Source: Lumbricus terrestris
Taxonomy: Eukaryota; Annelida; Clitellata; Crassiclitellata; Lumbricidae
Direction of reading: 5' to 3'
Assembly: GCA_949752735.1 (NCBI GenBank)
Contig: OX457044.1
Location: 20,501,521 to 20,565,520, forward strand
DNA length: 64,000 bases
The translations under genes and the position numbers were made by a program. The notes beneath the pieces are model-generated. The model worked only from the letters and a program-made list of their open reading frames with translations. It was not told the origin of the DNA and did no database searches. Of this stretch, positions 44,398-54,900 are shown in pieces (within the stretch, counting starts at the first letter, position 1; each line of letters begins with the position of its first letter).

Positions 44398-47300
44398 GTG
44401 ATGGATAACTATGGATGATGATTATGCTAAAGACGATGTTGAAGAACTTGCAGTTGGACACTGACTACAGTTTGCATTTGGCCAAACAGTGACAGAAATC
44501 TTAGGACTATTCTTGACAGAGAACGAGATAAATCTCAGAGAAATAAATGCCTTCATTTCTTTGCTTAATAGAGACAAATTCCTGTGTTCCAAATAACAGA
44601 TTTTAAAACAAATTTTTTCAATGCTTAACCAGATTTAAACCAAATTCCTGTGTTCCAAATAACAGATTTTAAAACAAATTTTTTCAATGCTTAACCAGAT
44701 TTAAACCAAATTCCTGTGTTCCAAATAACAGATTTTAAAACAAATTTTTTTCAATGCTTAACCAGATTTAAACCAAATTCCTGTGTTCCAAATAACAGAT
44801 TTTAAAACAAATTTTTTCAATGCTTAACCGTCTCCGAACTCATGTTTTGGGTTCTAAGTTTCTGAACGGCAGTCAGTTTTCGATCATAGAAGTCAACCAC
44901 AAAACTGAAAAGTGACCGTACTGTTCCAAGTTCAGTATTTAATATTTTTGATTAGACAATAACAGTTCTTGAGTTTCAATGGATTTCTAAGTTTTTGCAG
45001 TTTAACTTCACAGTTTCGTTTTGCTTCTTGTAGTACATTCAGACAAGCAAGAGGACAAGCGATGATCCTCTGTATATTCAGATTGGTCGAAGTGCGGTCA
45101 CCTCCGTCCAACTAATTAATGGAAATCGACTGTGGATATCGTGCGCAAATATGGTTCACATATTGAATGCTATGTATGTTTAGCTCATTGCTTCACATAA
45201 CAAATGCACATCGACTTCACATAACAAGTGCAGATAATGCTAAACCTTTTGTTTCACGTAACGACTGCAATGCATGCTTAACGCATTAACTAACATAACA
45301 AATGCAACGCGTCATTACATGTAGAATGTGTTTGTATGTTAAACTCTGCTTCTCAATTGCTATTGCAATCGCTTGCTGCACTCATTATTTCACATAGAAA
45401 ATGCTATGTATTTGTAAGCTCTTTGCTTCACAGAATAATAGATTGCGATATAGCCTACAGCCCTACATAATTTTATGTTAAGCTCTTCGCTTTACAACTT
45501 GCAACACTAAGCAATCATGCGTAATAATACACTCGTGTGGCAAATCTCAAATTCATTTAAAGACATTAGATCCAGAAAGCTATACTTTTAGCTTTTCTAA
45601 TTCCTAATCTTCTTAATCTTCTAAATTTGTTAGCTCACAACAAATTGAGAACACGTTAGGTCTACATTTGAACATAAAATTATTTTAAGCAACTTAAAGA
45701 TATTTATATTTAAAAAAATGGTGAACATGTGAAAATAACATCATTCTAAAAGTATATTTTACATTTGATAGTGGGCCCATTATTATTTTCAATGAGCTAA
45801 AGATATTTAGGCGGAAACAAATTGAGAACACTCTACATGTAGCATCATTTTAAATGTGCTAAGCATATTTTATTTTAAAACAAGTTGAGAACTCACAACG
45901 TTTGAAGTTCGTATTATTCTTAAATTGAACTGGGATACATCAAATTTAACGAAACATAATATGCTTATCATAATTAACCATCATTTTTCATCCATATAAT
46001 TGTTTAATACAAGTAAGAGTTAGGCCATATGGGGCGCGGTGGTGTAGTGGTGGCGTCGTTGGCTTGAAGCCGGAAGGTTCGGGGTTCGAATCCACCTCGC
46101 CGCGTAAGGACCTTGGGCAAGTCCTTCACTCACAATTGCTCAGCGCTTCGGCTTGAAACTCCGATGCAGTGTTCGCTCTGCATTCGGGAGCGCCTCTGAG
46201 TAGAGAGAGAGCTTGAAGGGGCGCTATAACAAGTGCACATACATACATACATACATACAATTTAAATGTGACATGTCAGTTAATGATTAATGGTGACATT
46301 TAATTATAATGGATTGCTTGCACTTGAATTAATTGTTCGTTGTGTGTCAACGACAGAACCCTGGACGCTGTGGCAAAGGTTCAGGTGGCGACCAGTTCCC
46401 AGGACTACGTGCATACGATGGCGGTTGCAGAGGAGGGAGTCTGGCTCACCCTCAACGGATCATCAGTCATCGAACTGTGGGATAAGACGGAGCTGACCTG
46501 TAAGATGCTCTACGATGTCACGAAATGTCACTGGATCTCACACAAGAAGGTAGGCAGCATCGACTGAGTTTTATTGAACAGCGCCCACTTCAACTGATTC
46601 AGTTCAATTGAAATTTAATTGAAATAATTCAATTCAATTTCAATTCAAATTTTATTCAAATTCAATTCAATTCAAAGTCAATTCAATTCAAATTCAATTC
46701 AAATTCATTTCAAGTTCAATTCAAATTCAATTCAAATTCAAATCAAATTCAATTCAAATTCAATTCAAATTCAATTCAATTCAAATATTCAATTCAAATT
46801 CAATTCAATTGCATTTTATTGTTCATGAATCTTCAAGCGATAACAATTTACACGATCTAGGCAAGCATCGACAACAGAAAAACAGGGTCGCGTAAAATAT
46901 ACAAACGCTATCACACCAATGGAGTGGCATTTGACAATCTAATGCACCATTTTGTACTATAATTCAGTGAGTCGATTTGCAACTGATCCAAATGTTTTAG
47001 ATCAATTCCTCCACTTTCACAGCATGCACATTGCACACGCTCCCTGCGCCGTTAAATGCAAGTCTTTCATCCTAAACTAAAAGCATGTTTCTTCGCTTTT
47101 CTAACACGTCGTTCAACTCTTTACATTACATTATATAAGTCGAAGCTACATCTCAGTCAGTTACATTACATGACAGCACTTTTTGCAACGAAGGTCATAA
47201 CTCTGTATTACACTGGAATTGCAGGAGGAGGATGCAGTGAACCAGCGTAGGATCTCATCGCTGCTTCCGGTCGGGTCTTCCCTGTGGATCGGTAGGGGAG

Positions 47301-48604
47301 ATGGGACGCTGATGGTCTTCGGAGTTTCGTCGACCCTCGTTAAACCACACTCCCCTCTTACCGCCATCGTCGACCTCTCTCCGATGACAGATTCAGGCGG
47401 GACTGCGGAGTTCCGATGTGGAACAACAATAGTTTCAAATTCCAACCAGCTGTCGACTACTAAGGGAAGCCCTGAGGATGAGAGCAGCTCTGGCTCCAGA
47501 GACACTGACGAGGCGACCAACAAGTAAGAGCAGAAATTAATCAATATTAGCAGCAATAGCAACAATGAGGATGACGACGATGATGATAATAAGTAAAATG
47601 ACAATAATCATAAGAACGATCATCATCATGATCATAATAATAGTGGTAAGACTGGTCATAATGACAATAATGATGATAATAATCATAATCATAATGAGAA
47701 TCATGATGATAGAAATGATCATAAGGATGATTATATTGGCAATGAGAGTGAGAATGATAATGTCAGCAATAATGACAGTGATAATGATATAAGAGGAAGA
47801 AAAAGAGTAAAAGATAGCAATGAAAACCAGCAGCAATAGCAATTATCTTAGTAGAAACAATACAATAGCAAGGTTGGGACAGTGACATGAAATGCAATAA
47901 CAGAAAATGATAAAATCATCACCATCGTCATTATTGTCATTACATCTTTGTCATCATCACCATTATAATAATCATCATGATCATCATCGTCATCATTATT
48001 CTCGTCGTCATTGTCATTGGACCATCGTCGTCGTCATCATCGTTGTCGTCGTCGTAATCACAATATTATCGCATAGGCGCTATATAATCGCAGTCATTCG
48101 GGTCTTAGGTCTCGAAGGACGGCGGCCAACATGCGTCAGGTCGGGCGGAAGTACGAAGATGGCGAGAACGTCACTCTGAAGTCTGACCCAGACACATCGT
48201 CGACGTCGACGACCCAGGGCGTCACGACCAAGGACCGGAAGCGAACAAGTCGCCTCTGCCACATCCGGTCAACTGACCGTCGTCGCTCGTCGTCGGAACC
48301 CTTCAACCGGATGTCGCTGACCGCAGAGAAGAAGGGTCACGAGGTCACTTCCGGTCAAGCCGACACGAGCGACGACGCATGCGCCGACGACCGGAAGTTG
48401 TTGGGTAAAAGCGGAAGTGACGAGAGACGACGCAGTCAGGGTAGAGGAGCGACGAGGGTGAATTCGCTGCTGAGGAAGGGTAGTCTTCATGACCTCGTCG
48501 TCTATCCTGTCACCCTTGCACTGCAGAGCTCGCTCAAGATCTCCGATAGACCGGTCAGGAATCTCGTTCAACTGAAGGAAAGGCGAGTGCTATTCGAAGC
48601 TCTA

Positions 48605-48636
<32 letters not shown>

Positions 48637-49827
48637 CATCTCTGACGTATTTCTCTGTAGACCTGTCTCTGTCGCTATATCTATCTGTCTTTGTTCAACC
48701 TGCTGTCGCCTCTACCACATCCGGTCAGCAGTATGTCTGTCTATCTGTCTGTCTATCTGTCTGTCGGTCTATCTGTCTGTCTATTTGTCTGTCTATCTGT
48801 CTGTCTGTCTGTCGGTCGGTCTATCTGTCTGTCTGTCTGTCGGTCTGTATGTCTGTCTGTCTGTATGTCTGTCTGTCTGTATGTCTGTCTGTCTGTCGGT
48901 CTGCATGTCTGTCTGTCTGTCTGTCTGTACATTTCTTACTTAAAATTGACTTGTGCACCATGATGCTGATGACAATGACGACGACGACGGTGTCAAATTA
49001 TACATTTCTCCGTCTGAAACGAATAAAATCAGCTAGACGTTCTTAGACGTTTAGACTTTTCAATATCCTTAATCGACCAGAGATCCCTTAAAGATCCCTT
49101 ACAGATCCTCTCCTGTTGCTGGAATTGGAAATAGCTCAGAAAGATTGTTAAGTGTAATATGTCATTTGTATACAAAGTATACATTTATATATATATATAC
49201 ATGAATACATATTTACATATATTTACGTGTATTATTTTAGTTGGAAAACTTGCTGTTTGACGCTAGTGTGACTTTGCTAAAGTTTTCCTTGATCACTAAA
49301 AACGATTTCCTTAGACACCTTTAAATAGTGCTTCTTTGGTGCTACATCTGACGTAGTTGATCGAAGTCAGTGAATTAGTTGTGCTGCTAAAACTTTTGCA
49401 ATGGTGATATAGATTAAAGAAGATGCTGATGTTGCAGTTGCTGATGGTGGTGATGATGATGGTGGTGGTGATATATAATTATGTTCGTCTAATTCATGAA
49501 AAATGTGCAGGATGACACACCGCAGCCTGCTACATAGTGACGCTTTAGAAAAATTAAATGAAATTAAGGTGTATGATGATGATGATGATGATGGACATTG
49601 ATGGTGATGATGCTTGCATTGTTTCTCCAGTGAACATGGGGCTCCGATTGTTGTCAGCTGCTCCGGTTGCTATGGCGACGACGACGCAGTGATGCTGTGG
49701 AGGAAGCGACCCGACGAGGTCTGTCTATCTATTTGTATCTCTGTATGTTTGTCTGTCTGTCTGTCTGTCTTTCTCTCTGTCAATGTCTCTATCTTTCTCT
49801 GTCTGTCCTTTTGTTCCTCTCTTTTTG

Positions 49828-49886
<59 letters not shown>

Positions 49887-50231
49887 GTCTCTTTGTTTCT
49901 CTCAATCTGCTTCATTGTTTCTTTCTGTCTGCTTATTCGTCTGTTGTTGTTCCTCTTTGTCTGTCTCTTTGTCGCACTATGTGTGGCTATTGTCCTTTCC
50001 AAGTTATGTATTTTACTATTTGTTTATTAATAGAGTTTTCGCCCCTTCAAGACTATCTACTCAGAAGCGATGTATGCGTGTCCACTGTGTTTGTAGGAGG
50101 CGTGGAGCAACGCGCCTGTCTATGAGGTCAGTCTGGATGCCAAACAACATCGTAGATATTCGCATGCGGAAAACCAGAGAGCAGCACAACGCCTCAGCAC
50201 CAGCTCACGAAGGAAAACGGAGATCTTCTAA
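43468..50231 (+). CDS. WD40-like beta-propeller gene, C-terminal part (7 exons seen)
   Basis: The exons encode about 490 residues with five propeller-blade endings: VFAGLGDGTMAVIE, RLWISCANMVHILNA, GVWLTLNGSSVIELWDK, SLWIGRGDGTLMVFG and a last blade ending AVMLWRK. A long polar insert lies between blades four and five. The blade style (LWxGxxDGTLxVF) resembles the C-terminal propellers of ARHGEF10/17, JIP3/4 and LRRK-type proteins; I cannot choose among them. No kinase, GEF or JIP N-terminal exon was found between the RabGAP and this block. So either the protein is a small propeller, or some 5' exons were missed, or it is the 3' end of the RabGAP transcript. The stop codon is TAA at 50229. 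Confidence 0.8.
43670..43820. repeat. ATTC microsatellite
   Basis: (ATTC)n with CACTC interruptions; IHSFIHSF frames are repeat translation. Confidence 0.95.
43965..44250 (+). repeat. Degenerate CAGGGTTCCATCTC repeat
   Basis: About fifteen loose copies of GTTCCATCYCAGGG-like words, 18-25 bp apart. Confidence 0.75.
44310..44400. repeat. GAT microsatellite
   Basis: (GAT)n, about 28 copies. Confidence 0.97.
44572..44830 (+). repeat. 66-bp tandem repeat (4 copies, nearly identical)
   Basis: The unit contains AAATTCCTGTGTTCC, AAATAACAGATTTTAAAAC and CAATGCTTAACCAGATTTAA; starts near 44581, 44647, 44713 and 44780. The near identity shows recent expansion. Confidence 0.95.
45034..45173 (+). CDS. 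Propeller exon 2
   Basis: Acceptor CTTCTTGTAG, donor AT|GTATGT. Encodes a polar loop and then SVQLINGNRLWISCANMVHI, a blade ending. Phase 0 in, 2 out. Confidence 0.85.
46030..46260 (+). mobile_element. tRNA-derived SINE
   Basis: Full-length copy with a small deletion after the B box, ending in (CATA)n; about 100 bp upstream of propeller exon 3. Confidence 0.9.
46357..46549 (+). CDS. Propeller exon 3
   Basis: Acceptor CAACGACAG, donor AAG|GTAGGC. HTMAVAEEGVWLTLNGSSVI then ELWDK is a clear blade. One base completes the codon from the previous exon; leaves in phase 0. Confidence 0.88.
46600..46815. repeat. AATTC-rich (AATTCAATTCAA)n repeat
   Basis: About 200 bp of AATTCAA and ATTCAA words directly after propeller exon 3. 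Confidence 0.93.
47225..47523 (+). CDS. Propeller exon 4
   Basis: Acceptor AATTGCAG, donor AA|GTAAGA. ISSLLPVGSSLWIGRGDGTL is a blade ending, followed by a Ser/Thr/acidic stretch (SPEDESSSGSRDTDEATNK) that looks disordered. Phase 0 in, 2 out. Confidence 0.88.
47560..48060. repeat. GATAAT- and TCATCG-rich degenerate microsatellites
   Basis: Degenerate GATAATNATAAT to 47800, then TCATCATCG to 48060, filling the intron before propeller exon 5. Confidence 0.85.
48109..48586 (+). CDS. Propeller exon 5: charged insert (3' limit uncertain)
   Basis: Acceptor GGGTCTTAG in phase 2. Codes for an Arg/Ser/Asp-rich segment of about 140 residues (for example RKYEDGENV, RRRSSSEPF), then LLRKGSLHDLVVYPVTLAL. 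CG-rich coding sequence contrasts with the GTCT microsatellite that starts at about 48606. The next exon needs a phase-2 donor. CGA|GTGCTA at 48586 is phase 0, so the true end may lie slightly further on, inside the GTCT repeat, or a small exon is missing. Confidence 0.7.
48604..48935. repeat. (GTCT)n microsatellite
   Basis: GTCT/GTAT/GTCG tetramers starting just after propeller exon 5; frames reading SVCLSV are repeat translation. Confidence 0.93.
49631..49718 (+). CDS. Propeller exon 6 (last blade)
   Basis: Acceptor TTTCTCCAG, donor GAG|GTCTGT. Encodes EHGAPIVVSCSGCYGDDDAV and MLWRKRPDE, the final blade. Only the phase-2 entry frame is open. Leaves in phase 0. Confidence 0.82.
49735..49885. 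repeat. (TC)n/(TCTG)n microsatellite
   Basis: Long (TC)n at 49832-49881 in the last propeller-gene intron. Confidence 0.95.
50097..50231 (+). CDS. Propeller exon 7 (terminal) with stop
   Basis: Acceptor GTGTTTGTAG, phase 0. Codes EAWSNAPVYEVSLDAKQHRR, a basic Ser/Arg-rich tail, and TAA at 50229. A CAT/CGT microsatellite begins just past the stop, in the 3' UTR. Confidence 0.82.
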   Translation, partial: EAWSNAPVYEVSLDAKQHRRYSHAENQRAAQRLSTSSRRKTEIF

Positions 50232-51445
50232 ACCTGCATCATCATCTTCATCAGCATCGTCATCATCATTATCGTCGTCGTCGTCATCATCACCATCATC
50301 ATTATTATTATTTGTGTTGTTATCAAAAGTAGTTGCGTCCTTAAGCTTCAAACTGCGGCAAAGAAGTTGGGAATATCATCACTACGACTGGGATTTGACT
50401 CCTGTGTCTACTCGACAATCAGTGTTGCCACTCAAACATTTAAAAAAAACCAAGTTGAGCAAATCTTCCGAAAATGCCCAGAATTTCCCCAAAAATTCCC
50501 GAATTTCCCACAAATCTTCCGAAAATTTCCCGTCCAAAAAATCTGATGATCTTTTTTTTAGTCATCCGGCACAAATCTCGGAAAAAAGTCCACAATTTCA
50601 AAAAATGTCCGAAAATGTCAAAAAAGTCCCTTTTTTGCGTCCCAAAAACCCGCCATTTCCCAAGTTCGGATCAAAAAGCCCAGGATCTTGTGAAATAACC
50701 CAAGGAATGGCAACGCTGTCGACAATTTGCTGTCTAAGTTGTGTGGAAGTTGCCTAGTGGTTAGATCGCTTATGTCATTTGTGCGCCTCAGTCTAGGAAC
50801 CCAGGACCACAGTGGTTCATGCAAAGGCAAACCGTTGACTATAGAACAATCTTTTATAAGTTGGTCATTATCTCTGCAAATGCGTTTTCGAACTTACCTA
50901 AATAGGACTGTACAGTGTGTAGTATAGCTGCATAAATAGGTGATGTATTTTTCCAATTTTATTTAGCGTATATAGTTATATACTTGTAAGTATTGTTAGA
51001 GGTTATATAGCTGTCTAGCTGTACAATGTACATACTATAAGGGAATCAAATGTGAATCGTGTCCTGTGATTTGAATTGAATGTGATAGAATGTCATAACT
51101 CCGACCAGTCTCACAAAACATGTTATGATGTCCATTGCATCTTCGAGTTTATTGGAATTATTCGTTATATAATATGTGAATGCTGAGCTTTACTTAAACT
51201 AATTGTGATGATTGTAATGAACGCGTGTCGCACCCTCAAGCCAAAGATGTCGTTGGAAGGGTAACATGCGCGAAACTCTTGAAATTAGTCCTAATTAAAT
51301 GTTTATTTAAATGAGTTGGTGTAGTAGGCTAGTGATGATTTTAACCAATATAATATTTGTCGTTTGAAACCGTGACAAATGTTCAGCATATGTATATCCT
51401 GTGTAAATTTATAGTTTATTTAGAGAAGTTCTTGTGATGATGTGT

Positions 51446-51463
51446 AATAAAGATATATTTATT
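51446..51463. promoter_or_regulatory. Facing poly(A) signals of two convergent genes
   Basis: AATAAA on the + strand at 51446-51451 would serve the propeller gene. TTTATT at 51458-51463 reads AATAAA on the - strand and lies 75 bp past the sphingomyelinase stop. The two are separated by six bases and form a near-palindrome. Confidence 0.7.
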
Positions 51464-51537
51464 ATATCGTTTCTGCAATGAGCTTTTTATGTTGAAGTTT
51501 AATGAGTGGTCTGCAGGAACCATGAAGCATAGGTCTG

Positions 51538-51697
51538 TTAGAGTTGGTCGTGGCATTCCTGCTCTCGTTCGTAGTCCGTGTGCCTCATGTCACAGAGTTC
51601 GTTCTTGGCGCAGTTGTCGTCACATGACCCCATCGGGTAGACTCTCGTCTCTTTGTTGTAGCGATACAGGTTCAAGAGGTCACGATCCGCCTCCAAT
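51538..51697 (-). CDS. Sphingomyelinase exon 12 (terminal)
   Basis: Acceptor CTTCAACAG|ATTGGAGG; 53 codons including TAA at 51538-51540. The C terminus [28 protein letters not shown] contains the paired cysteines of acid sphingomyelinase tails. The acceptor is repeated in the adjacent intron array. Confidence 0.9.
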
Positions 51698-51959
51698 CTG
51701 TTGAAGAATCATTCAATCAATCAATCAATCATATTGATAATCAATCAATCAGTTGTTTTATGTAGCCACCTCCAGCCTGTTTAAGAATCAATCAATCACT
51801 CAATCAATCAATCATTTAATCAATCAATCAATCAGTTGTTTTATGTAGCCACCTCCAGCCTGTTTAAGAATCAATCAATCACTCAATCAATCAACTAATC
51901 AATCAATCAATCAATTGATCAATCAATTGTTCTATGTAGCCGCCTTCAATCTGTTTAAG

Positions 51960-51990
<31 letters not shown>

Positions 51991-54900
51991 TAATCAGTCG
52001 ATCAATCAATCAACTAATCAACCAATCAATCAAATGATCAGTCGATTGTTTTATGTAGCCGCCTCTAATCTGTATAAAAATCAATAAATCAATCAATTGT
52101 TTTATTATCAAACCGTTGGTACAAAAACAAGCAATGATAACATCGTTTCTGTGGTTGCAAAAGCACGGACCCAGAAAGGATAGAGGATCCTGATTAATGT
52201 TGAAAATCTCTACATGATCCGTCTGGTTTCGTGCAAACTAGATGCGGTAGGGTAAAAACCAGGTAAGCTAAAATGTAGCTTAGCCAAAAAACAAGCTAAG
52301 TTGGCGTGCTATGAGCTGTGCTGAGTCTCGACGGAATGTTGTTGGACTAGGATTGCGATTCATCCTATTCCAACAACATGCAACATGCGATGGATCAAAT
52401 GATGTAAGATTATTGTATTGTATTGCATTGCATTGTATTGTATTGTCTATAAGCATTTATAAAGCGCCTCTTACAGACTAGATATTCAAAGGCGCTCTCC
52501 ATGTGACAGCCCCGAGGAAATAAAAAAACTTCCAAGTAGCGAAGAGCTGAAGATGGCACTGAGGCTAGAGGGTGAAATTACACTATGCAAAAAATGACGG
52601 GTAAAATATTATAACCATAACTTTTATGTGACGTTAGATGTAGTTAGGCGTTTTGCAATAGATACAATTTTGCAATTATACATGTATAATGTGGCAAAAT
52701 GTAATTTTTGCGTGGAATTCATGCAAGATGCGTTGCTACGTATGATGCTGGGATAATCTGGATGATCTACCTGTTGGTTAGATCATCGAAAGATCTCGGT
52801 GACATGTCGGTCATGTTATACTCTTCCGCATGAGAATAGGTGAACTGAATCAAAGGCGCCGGATTATCTGCAGAATAATATAACATTGAAAGCCAGTACT
52901 TATTATGTAACAGCGAATGAATGGATAGACTGTAACCAAAGCGTTGTGTTGTTTATGGGGAAACTGTTCCATTTGAAGAAAGGCCTAAGGCCTATGTTAG
53001 CATTTGCAAAATTGAGTTCCTCTGATAGAGTGTATAGCAATTTTGTTCATGATGCACTTAAAAGTTCACACAGTGTTCAAGTCAGTCGTGTCATGCAATC
53101 TTTCACACAAATGAGAACAGAAAAGAATAGAGAATAACCTGAGAGTTCGCCAGCCTAGTTACTTGAACGTTCTACGTGTACTGATGAACTGTTGATTTTG
53201 ATAATTATTAACATCATCTGGTCTACCGGTATATAATTATATACAGGGGTCATAATTTTGTGTAACACATGTATGGCGCGGTGGCGTAGTGTGTATGTTC
53301 GTTGCCGTGCCGCCGGAGGGTTTCAGGTTCGAAACCACCTCAAGCCGCCTCTTAGGGGTCTTGGGCAAGTCCTTCACTCGCAATTGTTCAGTGCTTCGGC
53401 GTGAAACTCCGATGCAGTGTCCGCGCTACAAACGGAGAGCGCTTCTGAGTAGGAATCTTTAAGGGACGCTACATACATTCATGCACGCGCACGCTGTTCT
53501 TGGTAATATGGATGCACGGAAACTTTTCCATTTCCACATACTTCCGTCCGTGACCAGGTCCAGTCGGTAGGTGACCATATCGATCGGTTCGTAGGTGATC
53601 GCGTCCAGGTAGATGATACGAAACGATGGGTTGATATCCGTGTAGCTGGTCAACGATGGTCCGCTGATCTGGACGCCCTGGGTCACACCAGTCTCGAAGT
53701 CCTTCACCTGCATGAAAAACGAAGGCGTTAGTTGGAAAGTAACTAAAAGATTCAGAGTCGGTGGAGTAGACAACCGGGGTTTCGGGGGTTAGCCCCAGGG
53801 CATTTTTAAAGGAATTTTTAGAACTGCACAACCCCTTCTTTCCTTTCCCATCTCATCCATGGTAAATTACTTCCAATCGGAGGACAAAGACCTTTTTTGC
53901 TAGTTTTAACTTTACAGAAGTGCTTCAACAACTGCAAAAATTCGTTTAGAACGGCACATTTTGTGTACAACTGCACGTTAAAAAAGCCCTGGTTAACCCC
54001 CCCCATTGGCCAAGGGGAAAAATTTTTTAAGGTTATTTATCCATTTAAATAAGAAAAACAAAACAATTGCTTGTAGTAACAATTGTTTTTCTTACTTTAT
54101 TCCCTTTGTTACTTGATTCCCTTTTTATTTACTGCAATACTGTTGGGTTGGTATCAGAAAAGGCATCCGGCCAGGCCATAGATCCCCAACCTCCCACCCC
54201 ATCATAAATTCGTGGCTACGCCACTGTTCAGAGTTGGTCCTTTGTCTCTTCACCCACAGTCCAAAACCAAGTAAAGATTGGATGAATGCATTGAATAGCA
54301 TACGATTCGATTTGATAAGATGACCTACCAGCGCAAACCAGTCGCTGTGGCTGTGACCAAGAAGGTGGAGGATAATGACGTCACCGTATCTGGCGTGGAT
54401 GTCCGTGATGAAGTGGCTGTAGTCCTTGAACATTCCGGACCCACCGGTTGGATGATGTCCTACCACGATGACCTTGGATTGCAAACGGAACACACGCAGG
54501 TAAACATGCAATATACTGGAACACATCGCAATGTAGAATCGATGGCATACTATGCCACCGCCGGTATACATTGGTATACATTGGCATACATTGTTATACA
54601 TTGGTATACATTGGTATACATGGTATATATTTGTATACATTGGTATACATCGGTATACATTGGTATACATTCGTATACATTGGCATACATTGATATACAT
54701 CGGTATACATTGGAATACATTGGTATGCATTGGTATACATTGGTATAATATGATACACATTGGCTGCAAGCTGCGCCTATTATGATTATTATTTTTTTCG
54801 CCCGTGGTGGCAAATATCCATCAGGCTGTAAATTGTCATTATTATTATTTTATTTATTTCTTTTTTTTGCCCCGAGGTACTAAGGATTCCTCAAAGACTT

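Noticed and set aside
47056..47250. Extra coding exon around 47056-47220
   Set aside because: An open frame only; no acceptor/donor pair in phase and no propeller pattern before 47225.
43468..50231. Naming the propeller gene LRRK1, ARHGEF10/17 or JIP3/4
   Set aside because: Blade style fits all of them and no diagnostic kinase, GEF or JIP domain is in the window.
54560..54750. GTATAC minisatellite as another splice-junction array
   Set aside because: The unit has no match to the borders of exons 8 or 9.
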